From positions 34,851 through 98,850 of the forward strand of contig JBBILG010000001.1 in NCBI GenBank assembly GCA_037445085.1: a DNA stretch of 64,000 nucleotides. Direction: 5' to 3'. Under the pieces are notes generated by a model. The model made no database searches. It was not told the origin of the DNA and was given only the letters and a program-made list of their open reading frames with translations. Source of the DNA: JBBILG01 sp037445085 (lineage in GTDB: Bacteria; Pseudomonadota; Gammaproteobacteria; Burkholderiales; Methylophilaceae). Shown here one piece after another: positions 52,861 through 64,000 of this stretch. The position numbers and the translations under genes were made by a program. The stretch's first letter is position 1. Each line of letters begins with the position of its first letter.

Positions 52861-54012
52861 CTACTGGAACATCAGCCTGAGGTCGTCCCACAGACGGCCG
52901 AACAGGCCAGCCACCGGCATGTCCACCGCCGCCACCAGCGGGCGGCGCAACAGCGGCTTGCCGTCCAGGCTCAACTGCACCGTGCCGACCTCCTGGCCGG
53001 CGGCAATCGGCGCGACCAGCGGCTGGCGGCTGGTCATGCTGGCCTGCAGGCGGCCGACCGGATTCCTGGGCAGGGTGACGTAGAGATCCTCGGCCACCGT
53101 GGCCGCAACCTCCTCGCCCCGGCCCTTCCACACCTTGAGGCTGCTCACCGTCTGGCCACGCTTGTATACCAGGCGAGATTCATAAAACTGGAAACCGTAG
53201 TTGAGCAGCTTCTGGCTTTCCACGGCGCGCGCGGTGTTGCTCGGCGCCCCCATCAGCACCGCGACCAGGCGCATGTCGCCGCGCCTGGCCGAGGAAATCA
53301 GGCAATAGCCGGCGGCGGCGGTGTAGCCGGTCTTCATGCCGTCGACGTGCGGATCCACCCATAGCAGGCGGTTGCGGTTGGACTGCCTGATGTTGTTCCA
53401 AGTGTATTCCTTGAGCGAGTACAGGCGCCGGTACTCCTCGGGGAAATCGCGCACCAGCGCCGCCGCCAGCAGGGCGAGGTCGGCCGCCGTGGTGTAGTGG
53501 TCGGCACCGGGCAGGCCGGTGGCATTCATGAAGCGGCTGTTCCTCATGCCCAGCCGCGCGGCTTCCTTGTTCATCAGCTCGGCGAACGCCGGCTCGGAAC
53601 TGGCGATGCCCTCCGCCAGCGCCACGCTGGCATCGTTGCCGGAAATCACGATCATGCCGTGCAGCAGTTGTTCCACCGTTACCGGCTTGTTGGGCTCGAT
53701 GAACATGCAGGAACCCCGGGCTCCGCCGCAGCCGCCACCGCCTCCCTTCCAGGCATATTCGCTCACCGGCAGAATCTGGTCGAGCCTCAGGTGGCCATTG
53801 CGGATCGCCTTGAAGGTGAGATAGGCGGTCATCAGCTTGGTCAGCGAAGCCGGCTCGACCCGCTGATCGGCATTCTGCCGGGCGAGCGCGGTGCCGCTGT
53901 TGAAATCCAGCAGCACGTAGGATTTGGCCGCCAAGGTGGGCGGCGGCGGAATGTCGTCGGCAATGGCCGTGAGGGGAACCAGTGAGAGCAGGGCGAATAG
54001 CAGGCGTTTCAT
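52861..54012 (-). CDS. dacA: D-alanyl-D-alanine carboxypeptidase (PBP5/6 type) with a Gly/Cys-rich insert
   Basis: This periplasmic serine enzyme trims the last D-alanine from peptidoglycan stems. The 383-residue protein has a signal peptide (about 1-18), S56-L-T-K59, S124-G-N126 and K227-T-G229. A C-terminal domain (about 280-365) and terminal amphipathic helix follow, as in PBP5/6. Between SEYAW and MFIEP it has KGGGGGCGGARGSC (about 89-102), where relatives have a much shorter GG-S turn. Its stop is seven bases before dat; its start overlaps rlpA by four bases. Confidence 0.93.
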   Translation of the reverse strand: MKRLLFALLSLVPLTAIADDIPPPPTLAAKSYVLLDFNSGTALARQNADQRVEPASLTKLMTAYLTFKAIRNGHLRLDQILPVSEYAWKGGGGGCGGARGSCMFIEPNKPVTVEQLLHGMIVISGNDASVALAEGIASSEPAFAELMNKEAARLGMRNSRFMNATGLPGADHYTTAADLALLAAALVRDFPEEYRRLYSLKEYTWNNIRQSNRNRLLWVDPHVDGMKTGYTAAAGYCLISSARRGDMRLVAVLMGAPSNTARAVESQKLLNYGFQFYESRLVYKRGQTVSSLKVWKGRGEEVAATVAEDLYVTLPRNPVGRLQASMTSRQPLVAPIAAGQEVGTVQLSLDGKPLLRRPLVAAVDMPVAGLFGRLWDDLRLMFQ

Positions 54013-54914
54013 GGAGTCTCGAATGGAGTGATCACGTAAGCGGCAATCCCGAGTGCGCGCGCCAGATGCTCGGCGGCGCGTTCGGCGTCGGCACGACTGC
54101 CGAAGGGGCCGAGGCGCACGCGGTACAGGCTGCCAGTATACCAGTTCTCCACCGCCACGTTCCGCGCGGCCGGCTGCCGCAGCACGCGCGCGCGCAGTTC
54201 CTCGGCATTTTCGCGCTGGCGGAAGGCCCCCACCTGCACAAACAGGCCGGGCGCGGGTGCCGGGCTTGCGGCGACGGCCGTGGTCAATGGCTGCCCGTCC
54301 GCCCCCAGGGCTTCCACCACCACCCGCCCGCTGCCCCGTTCGACCAGGCGCAGCTTGTAGGCGGCGGCGTAGGAGAGATCGATCAGCCGCCCCTTCTTGA
54401 ACGGGCCGCGGTCATTGACGCGCACCACCACCGAGTGGCCGTTCTCCGGATTGGTGACGCGCACGTAACTGGGCAACGGCAGGGTGGGGTGGGCGGCGGT
54501 CATGCCGTACATGTCATAGACTTCGCCGCTGGAGGTCCTGTTGCCGTGATAGCGGCGGCCGTACCAGGAAGCCATGCCCTCGGCACGATACGGGGCGCGC
54601 TCCGTCATCGGCGTGTAGCGCTCGCCCAGTGCCAGGTAGGGCCGGTTGGCCCGCTCCAGCAGCGGTTCCGCGCGCGGCACGGCATCCGCAATGGCATCGA
54701 TGTCGGGCGGCGGATCGTCGCCCGGGCCGTCATCGAGGTAGTAGCCGCCCGGCCGCTGCGCAGCGGCCGGCTGCGCCGGCTGGCCCGCCGTGTCCGCCGC
54801 CCCGGGTTGTGGCGCCGGTTTACTGGCCATGCTGCCGCACCCGGCCAGCACCGTTGCCAGCAGCAGGGCCACGATCGGCTTGCAACTTAACCCTTCACCC
54901 TTCACACCCCGCAC
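54009..54914 (-). CDS. rlpA: Septal ring lytic transglycosylase RlpA
   Basis: RlpA is an outer-membrane lipoprotein that cleaves stem-less glycan strands at the septum. The 301-residue protein has a lipobox LAGC (about Cys26), a double-psi beta-barrel (about 110-200) with GMASWYGRRYHGNRTSSGE and VRVNDRGPF, and a C-terminal SPOR domain (about 225-300) that targets denuded peptidoglycan. It lies between rodA and dacA with near-zero spacing. Confidence 0.95.
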   Translation of the reverse strand: MRGVKGEGLSCKPIVALLLATVLAGCGSMASKPAPQPGAADTAGQPAQPAAAQRPGGYYLDDGPGDDPPPDIDAIADAVPRAEPLLERANRPYLALGERYTPMTERAPYRAEGMASWYGRRYHGNRTSSGEVYDMYGMTAAHPTLPLPSYVRVTNPENGHSVVVRVNDRGPFKKGRLIDLSYAAAYKLRLVERGSGRVVVEALGADGQPLTTAVAASPAPAPGLFVQVGAFRQRENAEELRARVLRQPAARNVAVENWYTGSLYRVRLGPFGSRADAERAAEHLARALGIAAYVITPFETP

Positions 54915-54921
54915 CCTTTAC

Positions 54922-56016
54922 TCAAGTCGCCACCAGCTTGCGGTTGGCATGGACGCTCATCAAGATACCAAAGCCCACCATCAGCGTCACCAGCGAGGTG
55001 CCGCCGAAGCTGATGAGCGGCAGCGGCACCCCCACCACCGGCAAAATGCCCATCACCATGCCCATGTTGACGAAGGCGTAGGTGAAGAAGGTCAGCACGA
55101 GGCTGCCGGCGAGCAGGCGCTCGAACATGGTGGAGCCGTGGTAGGCGATCCACGCGCCGCGGCCGATGATGAAGCCAAACAGCAGCAGCAGCAGGATGCC
55201 GCCGACCAGACCGAATTCCTCGCCAAACACGGCGAAGATGAAATCGGTATGCCGCTCGGGCAGAAAATCCAGTTGCGACTGGGTGCCCTGCAGCCAGCCC
55301 TTGCCGGCAAGCCCGCCCGACCCCAACGCGATGCCGGCCTGGATGGTGTGGTAACCGGAACCGAGCGGATCCTGCTGCGGATCGAACAGGATCTCGATGC
55401 GGCGGCGCTGATAGTCGTGCAGCATGTGCCAAAGAAAGGGCGCCGCCGCCGCGCCGGCCAGCGCCAGCCCGACCAGCAGGCGCCAGGACAGCCCGGCGAG
55501 GAACATCACATAGAAGCCGGAGGCACCGATCATGATGGAGGTGCCGAGATCGGGTTGTTCGAGGATCAGCCCCACCGGCAGCGCCAGCAGGATCGCCGCC
55601 ACGGCATGGTCCGCGAGACGCAGGGTGGCCTCGCGCTTGGCAAAATACCAGGCCAGCATCATGGGCAGGGCAATTTTCATCAGCTCGGATGGCTGGATGC
55701 GCATCACGCCGAGGTCCAGCCAGCGGCGCGCGCCCTTGGCCACATCGCCGAACAGGGCGACGCCGACCAGCAGCAGCACCCCCAGCAGATACAGCGGCAC
55801 CGCCATCTGCTGCAGGAAGCGCGGCGGGGTCATGGCGAACAGCCACATCACGCCGCAGGCCAGCAACATCTTGGTCGCCTGTGAACTGACTCGCGCCATG
55901 TCCTGGCCGGCGGCGCTGTAGAGCACCAGCAGCGCCAGCGTCAGGGTGAGCAGCAGCAGCCCCAGCAGCAACGGGTCGAAGGGGGAAAGCAGTCGTTTCA
56001 GCACGTCTCTCATCAT
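54922..56016 (-). CDS. rodA: Peptidoglycan glycosyltransferase RodA
   Basis: RodA is the SEDS-family polymerase of the elongasome and works with PBP2. The 364-residue protein has about ten membrane helices. It has family motifs HTDFIFAVFGEEFG and the late LPLISFGGTSLV. Its start overlaps the mrdA stop by four bases (the second codon is also ATG). It follows the mreBCD-mrdA order of many Gram-negative rods. Confidence 0.97.
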   Translation of the reverse strand: MMRDVLKRLLSPFDPLLLGLLLLTLTLALLVLYSAAGQDMARVSSQATKMLLACGVMWLFAMTPPRFLQQMAVPLYLLGVLLLVGVALFGDVAKGARRWLDLGVMRIQPSELMKIALPMMLAWYFAKREATLRLADHAVAAILLALPVGLILEQPDLGTSIMIGASGFYVMFLAGLSWRLLVGLALAGAAAAPFLWHMLHDYQRRRIEILFDPQQDPLGSGYHTIQAGIALGSGGLAGKGWLQGTQSQLDFLPERHTDFIFAVFGEEFGLVGGILLLLLFGFIIGRGAWIAYHGSTMFERLLAGSLVLTFFTYAFVNMGMVMGILPVVGVPLPLISFGGTSLVTLMVGFGILMSVHANRKLVAT

Positions 56017-57941
56017 GGTGGCGTCCGTCGGTCGGTGGCCGGGTCGGCGCGGGAGGCGGTGGGGGTAGCTTGATCCTCCGGCGTCTTGCCCAGCAAGTAG
56101 TAGTCCATCACCTTGCGCGCGATTGGGCCGGCGGTGGCCCCGCCGGAGCCGCCGTTCTCGACGATCAGCGCCACGGCGATGGTCGGTGCCTCCGCCGGCG
56201 CGTAGGCAATGAACAGGGCGTGGTCGCGGTGGCGCTCGTCGATCTTGCTCGCGTCATATTTCTCGCCCTGCTTGATGCCGATCACCTGCGACGTGCCGGT
56301 CTTGGCGGCAACACCGTAGGGCGCCCCGGCACCCACGCTGACCGCGGTGCCGCCGGGGCGGGTGACGTCCAGCATGGCCTCCTTGACCAGCTCGGCGTTG
56401 CGCGGATTCACCGTCACCCGGTCCACCACTTCCAGCGGCACCGGGTGCCGGGTGCCGCTCCTGCTGTCGCGGATGGCGGCAACCAGATGCGGGCGCATGG
56501 CCACGCCGTTGTTGGCCAGGATGGCGGTGGCCTGCGCCAACTGCATGGGAGTGGCCAGGGTATAGCCCTGGCCGATGCCGACGATCAGCGTCTCGCCCGG
56601 GAACCACGGCTGCTTGAAGCGGCGCCGCTTCCATTCCGGCGTGGGCAGCAGCCCTTCCAGTTCGCCGTTGATGTCGATGCCGGTTTTCTTGCCGAAACCG
56701 AAATGGCGGACGAAATCGGTCATCGGCCCGATGCCCAGTTCCTGCGCCAGACCGTAGAAGAACGTGTCGCAGGACACTGTGATCGCCTTGCGCATGTCGA
56801 CGATGCCGTGCCCTTGCGGCTTCCAATCACGGAAGCGGTGATTGTGGCCGGGCAGGGTGAAGAAGCCGTGGTCCTGGATGGCGAACGGCGGAACGCGCTT
56901 GCCCGCTTCCAGCCCCGCCAGCGCCACGAACGGCTTGAAGGTGGAGCCGGGCGGATAGATGCCGCGCAGCGGCCGGTTGACCAGCGGCTTGTCCAGCGAT
57001 TCGTTGAGCGCCTTCCAGTTTTCCGTGTCGATGCCGTCGACGAACAGGTTGGGGTCGAACGAAGGTTGGCTGACGAAGGCCAGCACCTCGCCGTTGGTCG
57101 GGCTGATCGCCACCAGCGCGCCGCGTCTGCCGGCAAAGGCCCGCTCCGCAACTTCCTGCAGCCTGATGTCCACCGACAGGATGAGATCGTCGCCGGGGAT
57201 CGGCGGCGTGCTCGACAGCACCCGCACGGCATGGCCGTCGGCATTGATTTCCACCTGCTGGATGCCGGTCCTGCCATGCAGGCGGCGTTCGTAATACTGC
57301 TCGATGCCGGTCTTGCCGATGTGGCCGGTGCCCAGATAGTTGGCGTATTCACCGCCTTCCTGGAGCCTCCTCACGTCCTCGTTGTTGATGCGGCCGATAT
57401 AGCCGATCAGGTGGGCGCCCAGCGGGCCGTGCGGATAATGCCGCAACATCCGCGAGCGGATTTCCACGCCGGGAAAGCGGTAGCGGTTGACGGCGAAACG
57501 GGCTGCTTCCAGTTCGTTGAGGTTGGAGCGCAGCAACACCCCCTCGAACTCGTGGCTCTCCCGCCGCAGCCGGTGGAAACGCCTGAGGTCGCCGGGGGAA
57601 ATCTCCATCAGTTCCCCCAGTTGCCGCAGGGTCCGCTCCAGATCCGCGACCCTGGCGGGCGTGACTTCCAGGGTATAGACGAAATAGCTGTGCGCCAGCA
57701 CCACCCCGTTCCGGTCCAGGATGAGACCGCGGCTGGGTGGGATGGGCACCAGCGAGATGCGGTTGCTCTCGGCCAGCGTATGGTAGTGCTCGTACTGCAC
57801 CACCTGCAGCCAGGCAAGGCGCGCCAGCAGGATGCCGAAGCCGGCCAGCATGAAGACGAGGGCGATGAACAGCCGCACGCGGAAATCGTGTTGCTCGCGC
57901 CGGGTGTTCTTCAGTTCCGAATACGGCCGCATCGGCGCCAC
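56013..57941 (-). CDS. mrdA: Penicillin-binding protein 2 (transpeptidase)
   Basis: PBP2 cross-links peptidoglycan made by RodA during side-wall growth. The 642-residue protein has one membrane anchor (about 25-45), a dimerisation/pedestal domain (about 60-230), and a transpeptidase domain. The latter has the active serine in PGSTFKPF, SCDTFF as the SxN-type motif, and KTGTSQV. An in-frame ATG at 57932 may be the real start. It overlaps rodA and follows mreD by nine bases. Confidence 0.97.
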   Translation of the reverse strand: MAPMRPYSELKNTRREQHDFRVRLFIALVFMLAGFGILLARLAWLQVVQYEHYHTLAESNRISLVPIPPSRGLILDRNGVVLAHSYFVYTLEVTPARVADLERTLRQLGELMEISPGDLRRFHRLRRESHEFEGVLLRSNLNELEAARFAVNRYRFPGVEIRSRMLRHYPHGPLGAHLIGYIGRINNEDVRRLQEGGEYANYLGTGHIGKTGIEQYYERRLHGRTGIQQVEINADGHAVRVLSSTPPIPGDDLILSVDIRLQEVAERAFAGRRGALVAISPTNGEVLAFVSQPSFDPNLFVDGIDTENWKALNESLDKPLVNRPLRGIYPPGSTFKPFVALAGLEAGKRVPPFAIQDHGFFTLPGHNHRFRDWKPQGHGIVDMRKAITVSCDTFFYGLAQELGIGPMTDFVRHFGFGKKTGIDINGELEGLLPTPEWKRRRFKQPWFPGETLIVGIGQGYTLATPMQLAQATAILANNGVAMRPHLVAAIRDSRSGTRHPVPLEVVDRVTVNPRNAELVKEAMLDVTRPGGTAVSVGAGAPYGVAAKTGTSQVIGIKQGEKYDASKIDERHRDHALFIAYAPAEAPTIAVALIVENGGSGGATAGPIARKVMDYYLLGKTPEDQATPTASRADPATDRRTPP

Positions 57942-57950
57942 AGCGGAAGG

Positions 57951-58430
57951 TCAGACCGAACTTCTGGGCGCCAGGCCGAGCACCCGCGTGACCGCCAGCA
58001 GTTGCCACAGCGCCAGGCCGCTCAGGCTGGAGGCGAAAAACAGCCAGTCGGGCAGGCCGCCGCCGGAGAGCAGCTTGAGCGGCAGCATGATGAGCTGCGA
58101 CAGCAGCAGCAGCAGCAGCACGTAGCCGGCCTGCTGCCACTCGCTGAACAGCACCAGCCGGCGCTGGTATTGCACGGCGAGGAAGGCGGTCACGGTATAG
58201 GCCAGCGCGGTCTGCCCGGCCAGCCCGCCGCCGGCGAAATCGACCGCCAGTCCCAGCGCCCAGGCGGTGCCGATGTTGCACAGATGCGGCGCGCGCAGCA
58301 TCCAGAACAGCAGCGCAACCAGCACGAAGTCGGGGCGCAGCAGCAGCCCTACGCCCGACCATGGCAACAGGTAGCAGACCATGGCCGCCAGCAGCGACAG
58401 ATAGACATGCTTAAGGCTGGCGGCGTGCAC
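57951..58430 (-). CDS. mreD: Rod shape-determining protein MreD
   Basis: MreD is a small integral membrane protein of the elongasome. The 159-residue product has about five hydrophobic helices, with FVLVALLFWMLRAPH and ALGLAVDFAGGGLAGQTAL corresponding to the conserved middle part. Its 5' end overlaps mreC by 20 bases. Identity rests on topology, length and place in the operon. Confidence 0.93.
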   Translation of the reverse strand: MHAASLKHVYLSLLAAMVCYLLPWSGVGLLLRPDFVLVALLFWMLRAPHLCNIGTAWALGLAVDFAGGGLAGQTALAYTVTAFLAVQYQRRLVLFSEWQQAGYVLLLLLLSQLIMLPLKLLSGGGLPDWLFFASSLSGLALWQLLAVTRVLGLAPRSSV

Positions 58431-59325
58431 GCTGGACCTCGACCGGCCGGGGTTTTTCGATATCCGCCCCGCTGGGCGCGGCGACCTGCGTCCTCACCAC
58501 CAGCACTTGGCGCTGGCGGTCGATGCCAGCCACGGGTGCGCAGGTGATGCGGGCAAACGGCGAATCCGGGCTGCGCTCCATGCCGACCACGCGCGCCACT
58601 GCCAGCCCTGCCGGATAGACGCCGTCGATGCCGGAAGTGTGCAGCAGGTCGCCGCGCCGGATGTCCACACTGGTGGGCAGGTAGGGCAGGGAAATCAGAT
58701 TGTCGCGCCCCAGACCGAAGGCGACGGCGCGTAGTCCGGTGCGCTCGACCTGCACCGGCACCGCCAGCTCCTTGTCAGTCACCTGGGTGACCTCGCTGGA
58801 GAATGGATAGACGCGGGTGATCTGGCCGACCACGCCGTCCGCGTCGATCACTGCCTGCCCGGCTTCGACGCCGTGACGGGCGCCCAGATTGATGACGGCG
58901 CGGCGGCTGAACACATCGCGGCCGGTCAGCACGATCTCGCCCAGCTTGGTGGTGTGCGCGCTGGCCTGCGCCGCGCCGAGCAGCCGGCGCAACTGCTCGT
59001 TCTCCTGCTGCAAGAGGCGCAAGCGCTGCAGCTCGGCCTGCTGTTCCAGGTGGCGGGTGCGCAAGCGGCGGTTCTCCTCCACCAGGTCGGCCTGCAGCAC
59101 CAGATAATCGCGCACATGGCGGGATGCCGCCAGCGGCGCGCGGGCAGCGACTTCCAGGGGATGCAGCATGGCGCTGAAACCCTGGCGGATCTCGGTGAGG
59201 TAATGGAAGCGTGCATCCAGCACCATGAGCACGACGGCGAACAAGCCGAACACCACCAGGCGCGTCGCCGGGCTGGGCCCGCGCACGAAAAAGGCGGTCT
59301 GCTGCGCCGTATCCAGTTGCGCCAT
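58411..59325 (-). CDS. mreC: Rod shape-determining protein MreC
   Basis: MreC is a bitopic scaffold that activates PBP2-RodA. The 304-residue protein has a short cytoplasmic tail, one membrane helix (about 22-40), a coiled coil (about 75-120, LEQQAELQRLRLLQQENEQL), and a two-barrel periplasmic domain. The latter contains INLGARHGVEAGQAVIDADG and VGQI. It follows mreB by 92 bases. Confidence 0.95.
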   Translation of the reverse strand: MAQLDTAQQTAFFVRGPSPATRLVVFGLFAVVLMVLDARFHYLTEIRQGFSAMLHPLEVAARAPLAASRHVRDYLVLQADLVEENRRLRTRHLEQQAELQRLRLLQQENEQLRRLLGAAQASAHTTKLGEIVLTGRDVFSRRAVINLGARHGVEAGQAVIDADGVVGQITRVYPFSSEVTQVTDKELAVPVQVERTGLRAVAFGLGRDNLISLPYLPTSVDIRRGDLLHTSGIDGVYPAGLAVARVVGMERSPDSPFARITCAPVAGIDRQRQVLVVRTQVAAPSGADIEKPRPVEVQRARRQP

Positions 59326-59417
59326 GGGGATGGTCAGCCTTCAGCCATCGGCAACATCACGGGGAAGACGGGCGCGCCGCACCCGCCATGGGGCAAGCGC
59401 GGCCACCTCCACTGCAC

Positions 59418-60560
<1,143 letters not shown>

Positions 60561-60569
60561 TTACGCCCC

Positions 60570-60853
60570 ATGTCCCTGACCACCGAAGACGTACGGCGCA
60601 TCGCCGAGCTTGCCCGCATCGCGGTCACCGAAACCGAGGCGCAGGCCACCCTGACCAAACTCTCCGGCATCCTCGGCCTGATCGAGCAGATGCAGGCAGT
60701 CGACACCGCCGGCGTCACTCCCATGTCACATTCGCAGGACGTGGTACAGCGCCTGCGCGAGGATGCGGTCAGCGAAGCCAACCAGCGCGAGCTGTTCCAG
60801 TCTATCGCACCCGCCGTGGAAAACGGCCTGTATCTCGTCCCCAAGGTTATTGA

Positions 60854-60857
<4 letters not shown>
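60570..60857 (+). CDS. gatC: Asp-tRNA(Asn)/Glu-tRNA(Gln) amidotransferase subunit C
   Basis: GatC holds GatA and GatB together in the amidotransferase that forms Asn-tRNA and/or Gln-tRNA. The 95-residue protein begins [20 protein letters not shown], typical of the family. It ends with FLVPKVIE-like LYLVPKVIE. gatA overlaps its stop by four bases. Confidence 0.96.
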
Positions 60858-62304
<1,447 letters not shown>

Positions 62305-62308
<4 letters not shown>

Positions 62309-63216
62309 CACCCAAAGCGAAAATCATTCAGGGTGATTGTGCCGAGGTATTGCAGCGAATACCCAAGGACACTTTCGACCTGATTATTACTTCGCCTCCA
62401 TATGCTGATCGTCGCGCCCACACCTATGGCGGCATCAAGCCAGAGCATTATGTGGATTGGTTTTTGCCGCGCTCCGAGCAATTTTTGCGAGTTCTCAAGC
62501 CGACCGGTTCTTTCGTGCTGAATATCAAGGAAAAAGCCGAAAATGGTGAGCGCCATACCTATGTGCTGGAGCTTATCCTGGCTCTACGAAAACAGGGTTG
62601 GCTCTGGACGGAAGAATACATCTGGCATAAACGCAACTGCTACCCAGGAAAGTGGCCCAACCGATTCCGTGATGCATGGGAGCGATGCCTGCACTTCACC
62701 AAGGCGCGCAAGTTCAAGATGAATCAGGAAGCCGTCATGGTGCCGATGGGGGATTGGGCGGAGACACGCCTCAAAGTTCTCGGCAAGAATGACGTCGTGC
62801 GTTATGACTCCCAGGTAGGAAGCGGCTTTGGAAAAAACATTGCCAACTGGACGCAGCGCAGCATGGCGTATCCCACCAACGTGCTGCATCTGGCCACGGA
62901 GTGCGGCAACAAGAAGCATAGTGCGGCGTTTCCGCGGGCCTTGCCGGAATGGTTTATCAAGCTGTTCACCGACGAGGGTGATTGGGTGCTGGATCCCTTT
63001 GCCGGCTCGGGAACCAGTCTCGGAGTCGCGAAGGAACTGCGCCGCAATGCCGTCGGGATCGAGATCTTGCAGGAATACTGCGAAATGGCGCAGGAGAAGA
63101 GCGAAGACCGGCAGATGGCATTGCTACACTTTTGTCATTCCGATGGACAAATCAAGCGGGAGAAAACCGTTCCATTCAATTCTGCGGTAACCCAACCCGG
63201 GGGGCAGGGTTCATGA
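62305..63216 (+). CDS. Beta-class DNA methyltransferase inserted between gatA and gatB
   Basis: The 303-residue enzyme has motif IV as TSPPY (S30-Y33 for SPPY) near the N-terminus and motif I as DPFAGSGTS near residues 231-239. That order defines the beta class of N4-cytosine or N6-adenine methylases; SPPY leans to N4-cytosine but does not settle it. The GTG start overlaps the gatA stop and the stop overlaps the gatB ATG, so it is translationally coupled on both sides. Sampled lines of 60 bases have 27, 30 and 33 G+C, well below the flanking gat genes, which suggests transfer. No restriction endonuclease gene is next to it, so it looks like an orphan methylase. Confidence 0.9.
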
Positions 63217-64000
63217 TGCAATGGGAAGTCGTCATCGGTCTGGAAACGCATGTCCAGTTGCAAACGAAAACCAAGATTTTCTCCGGCGCGTCCACGGCCT
63301 TCGGCGCCGCGCCCAATACCCAGGCGGACGCGTTGAGCATCGCCCTGCCCGGCGTGCTGCCGGTGCTGAACCGTGAGGCGGTCAACTGCGCCATCCGCTT
63401 CGGCCTCGCCATTGACGCCGGGATTGCGCGCCGCTCGGTGTTCGCGCGCAAGAATTATTTCTACCCCGACCTCCCCAAGGGCTACCAGATCAGCCAGTAC
63501 GAGCTGCCGGTGGTGGGCAGGGGATACCTCACCATCCAAACCGGTGACGAGGAAAAGATCGTGCGCATCACCCGCGCACACCTGGAAGAAGACGCCGGAA
63601 AATCCGTGCACGAGGATTTCCACGGCATGACCGGCATCGACCTGAACCGCGCCGGCACGCCGCTGTTGGAAATCGTCACCGAGCCGGACATGCGCTCCGC
63701 CGCCGAGGCCGTGGCCTATGCCAGGAAGCTGCACGAACTGGTGCAGTGGATCGGCATCTGCGACGGCAACATGCAGGAGGGCAGTTTTAGATGTGATGTG
63801 AATGTTTCGGTGCGCCCCAAGGGTTCGGACAAACTGGGCACGCGCCGCGAAATCAAGAACCTCAATTCCTTCCGCTTCATGCAGCAGGCCATCGAGTTCG
63901 AAACCCGCTGGCAGATCGAGACGCTGGAAGACGGCGGCGTGATCCGGCAGGCCACCGTGCTGTTCAACCCGGATACCGGCGAGACCCGCGCCATGCGCAG
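63213..64000 (+). CDS. gatB: Asp-tRNA(Asn)/Glu-tRNA(Gln) amidotransferase subunit B, 5' part (runs off window)
   Basis: GatB phosphorylates the misacylated tRNA and completes amidation. The frame is open from the ATG at 63213 to the window end (about 262 codons of about 480). It reads [20 protein letters not shown], then [30 protein letters not shown] and [17 protein letters not shown], all strongly conserved in GatB. The ATG overlaps the methyltransferase stop; a second ATG at 63216 is equally possible. No stop is reached in the window. Confidence 0.97.
   Translation, partial: MMQWEVVIGLETHVQLQTKTKIFSGASTAFGAAPNTQADALSIALPGVLPVLNREAVNCAIRFGLAIDAGIARRSVFARKNYFYPDLPKGYQISQYELPVVGRGYLTIQTGDEEKIVRITRAHLEEDAGKSVHEDFHGMTGIDLNRAGTPLLEIVTEPDMRSAAEAVAYARKLHELVQWIGICDGNMQEGSFRCDVNVSVRPKGSDKLGTRREIKNLNSFRFMQQAIEFETRWQIETLEDGGVIRQATVLFNPDTGETRAMR

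Overview
The window is a GC-rich, almost fully coding piece of a Gram-negative chromosome, most likely a betaproteobacterium of the Nitrosomonadales/Rhodocyclales type. This is inferred from gene order and family resemblance (rho-rpmE, mre-mrd-rlpA-dacA-lip, ruvCAB-ybgC-tol-pal, gatCAB) together with a lanthanide-type methanol dehydrogenase; no 16S gene is present to confirm it. It is draft sequence: a run of ten Ns lies at 13541-13550 inside a receptor gene that also carries an apparent frameshift. I saw no tRNA, rRNA, CRISPR array, insertion sequence or prophage. No gene-free stretch exceeds 300 bases; the longest is the 292-base xoxF/pip divergent region. Layout: 1-2.7 kb holds the 3' part of rho, then rpmE with its own promoter and terminator, and an ArnT-like membrane glycosyltransferase. 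2.7-6.9 kb (minus strand) is an oxyanion uptake operon, an OprO/P-family porin followed by the tungstate-type ABC transporter tupABC, with a one-domain ModE-like repressor next to it. 7.0-11.8 kb is a molybdenum-cofactor block (moaA-fdhD-mobA-mobB-moeA) plus a small cytochrome c, so metal uptake and cofactor insertion sit side by side. 11.9-14.2 kb is the broken TonB-dependent receptor. 14.2-17.5 kb carries flhB-flhA with no other flagellar genes. 17.5-20.2 kb holds a fused SoxYZ-like carrier, a cytochrome b561 and a metallo-hydrolase, the accessory set associated with PQQ-dependent dehydrogenases. 20.3-26.2 kb holds tonB, a histidine kinase, thpR, a peroxiredoxin, a PIN-PhoH protein and lplT. 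26.2-32 kb (minus strand) is the lanthanide methanol dehydrogenase locus: xoxF, xoxJ, a soluble cytochrome c, a second cytochrome c made as a lipoprotein, and a type II NADH dehydrogenase. The two cytochrome genes share an exact 411-base direct repeat and differ only at their N-termini. 32.2-49.7 kb is housekeeping on the plus strand: pip, a YihY protein fused to a cyclic-nucleotide-binding domain, yjbQ-like, trhP, yebC-ruvCAB-ybgC-tolQRAB-pal-cpoB-queE-queC, rpsP-rimM-trmD-rplS, ogt and xerD. 49.7-60.5 kb (minus strand) is the cell-shape and lipoate block, mreBCD-mrdA-rodA-rlpA-dacA-dat-ybeD-lipB-lipA-HIT. 60.5-64 kb is gatC-gatA-[DNA methyltransferase]-gatB; the methyltransferase is AT-richer than its neighbours and looks inserted. 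How it fits together: methanol would be oxidised in the periplasm by XoxF, with electrons passing to the paired cytochromes c. Formaldehyde/formate oxidation would use molybdo- or tungsto-enzymes such as formate dehydrogenase, served by tup, moa/mob/moe and fdhD. The quinoprotein-associated carrier set 10 kb away would assist PQQ dehydrogenase function. The most unusual points are the twin soluble/lipoprotein cytochromes, the porin in the tungstate operon with a sensor-less ModE-like regulator, the YihY-cNMP fusion, and the methyltransferase inserted in gatCAB.
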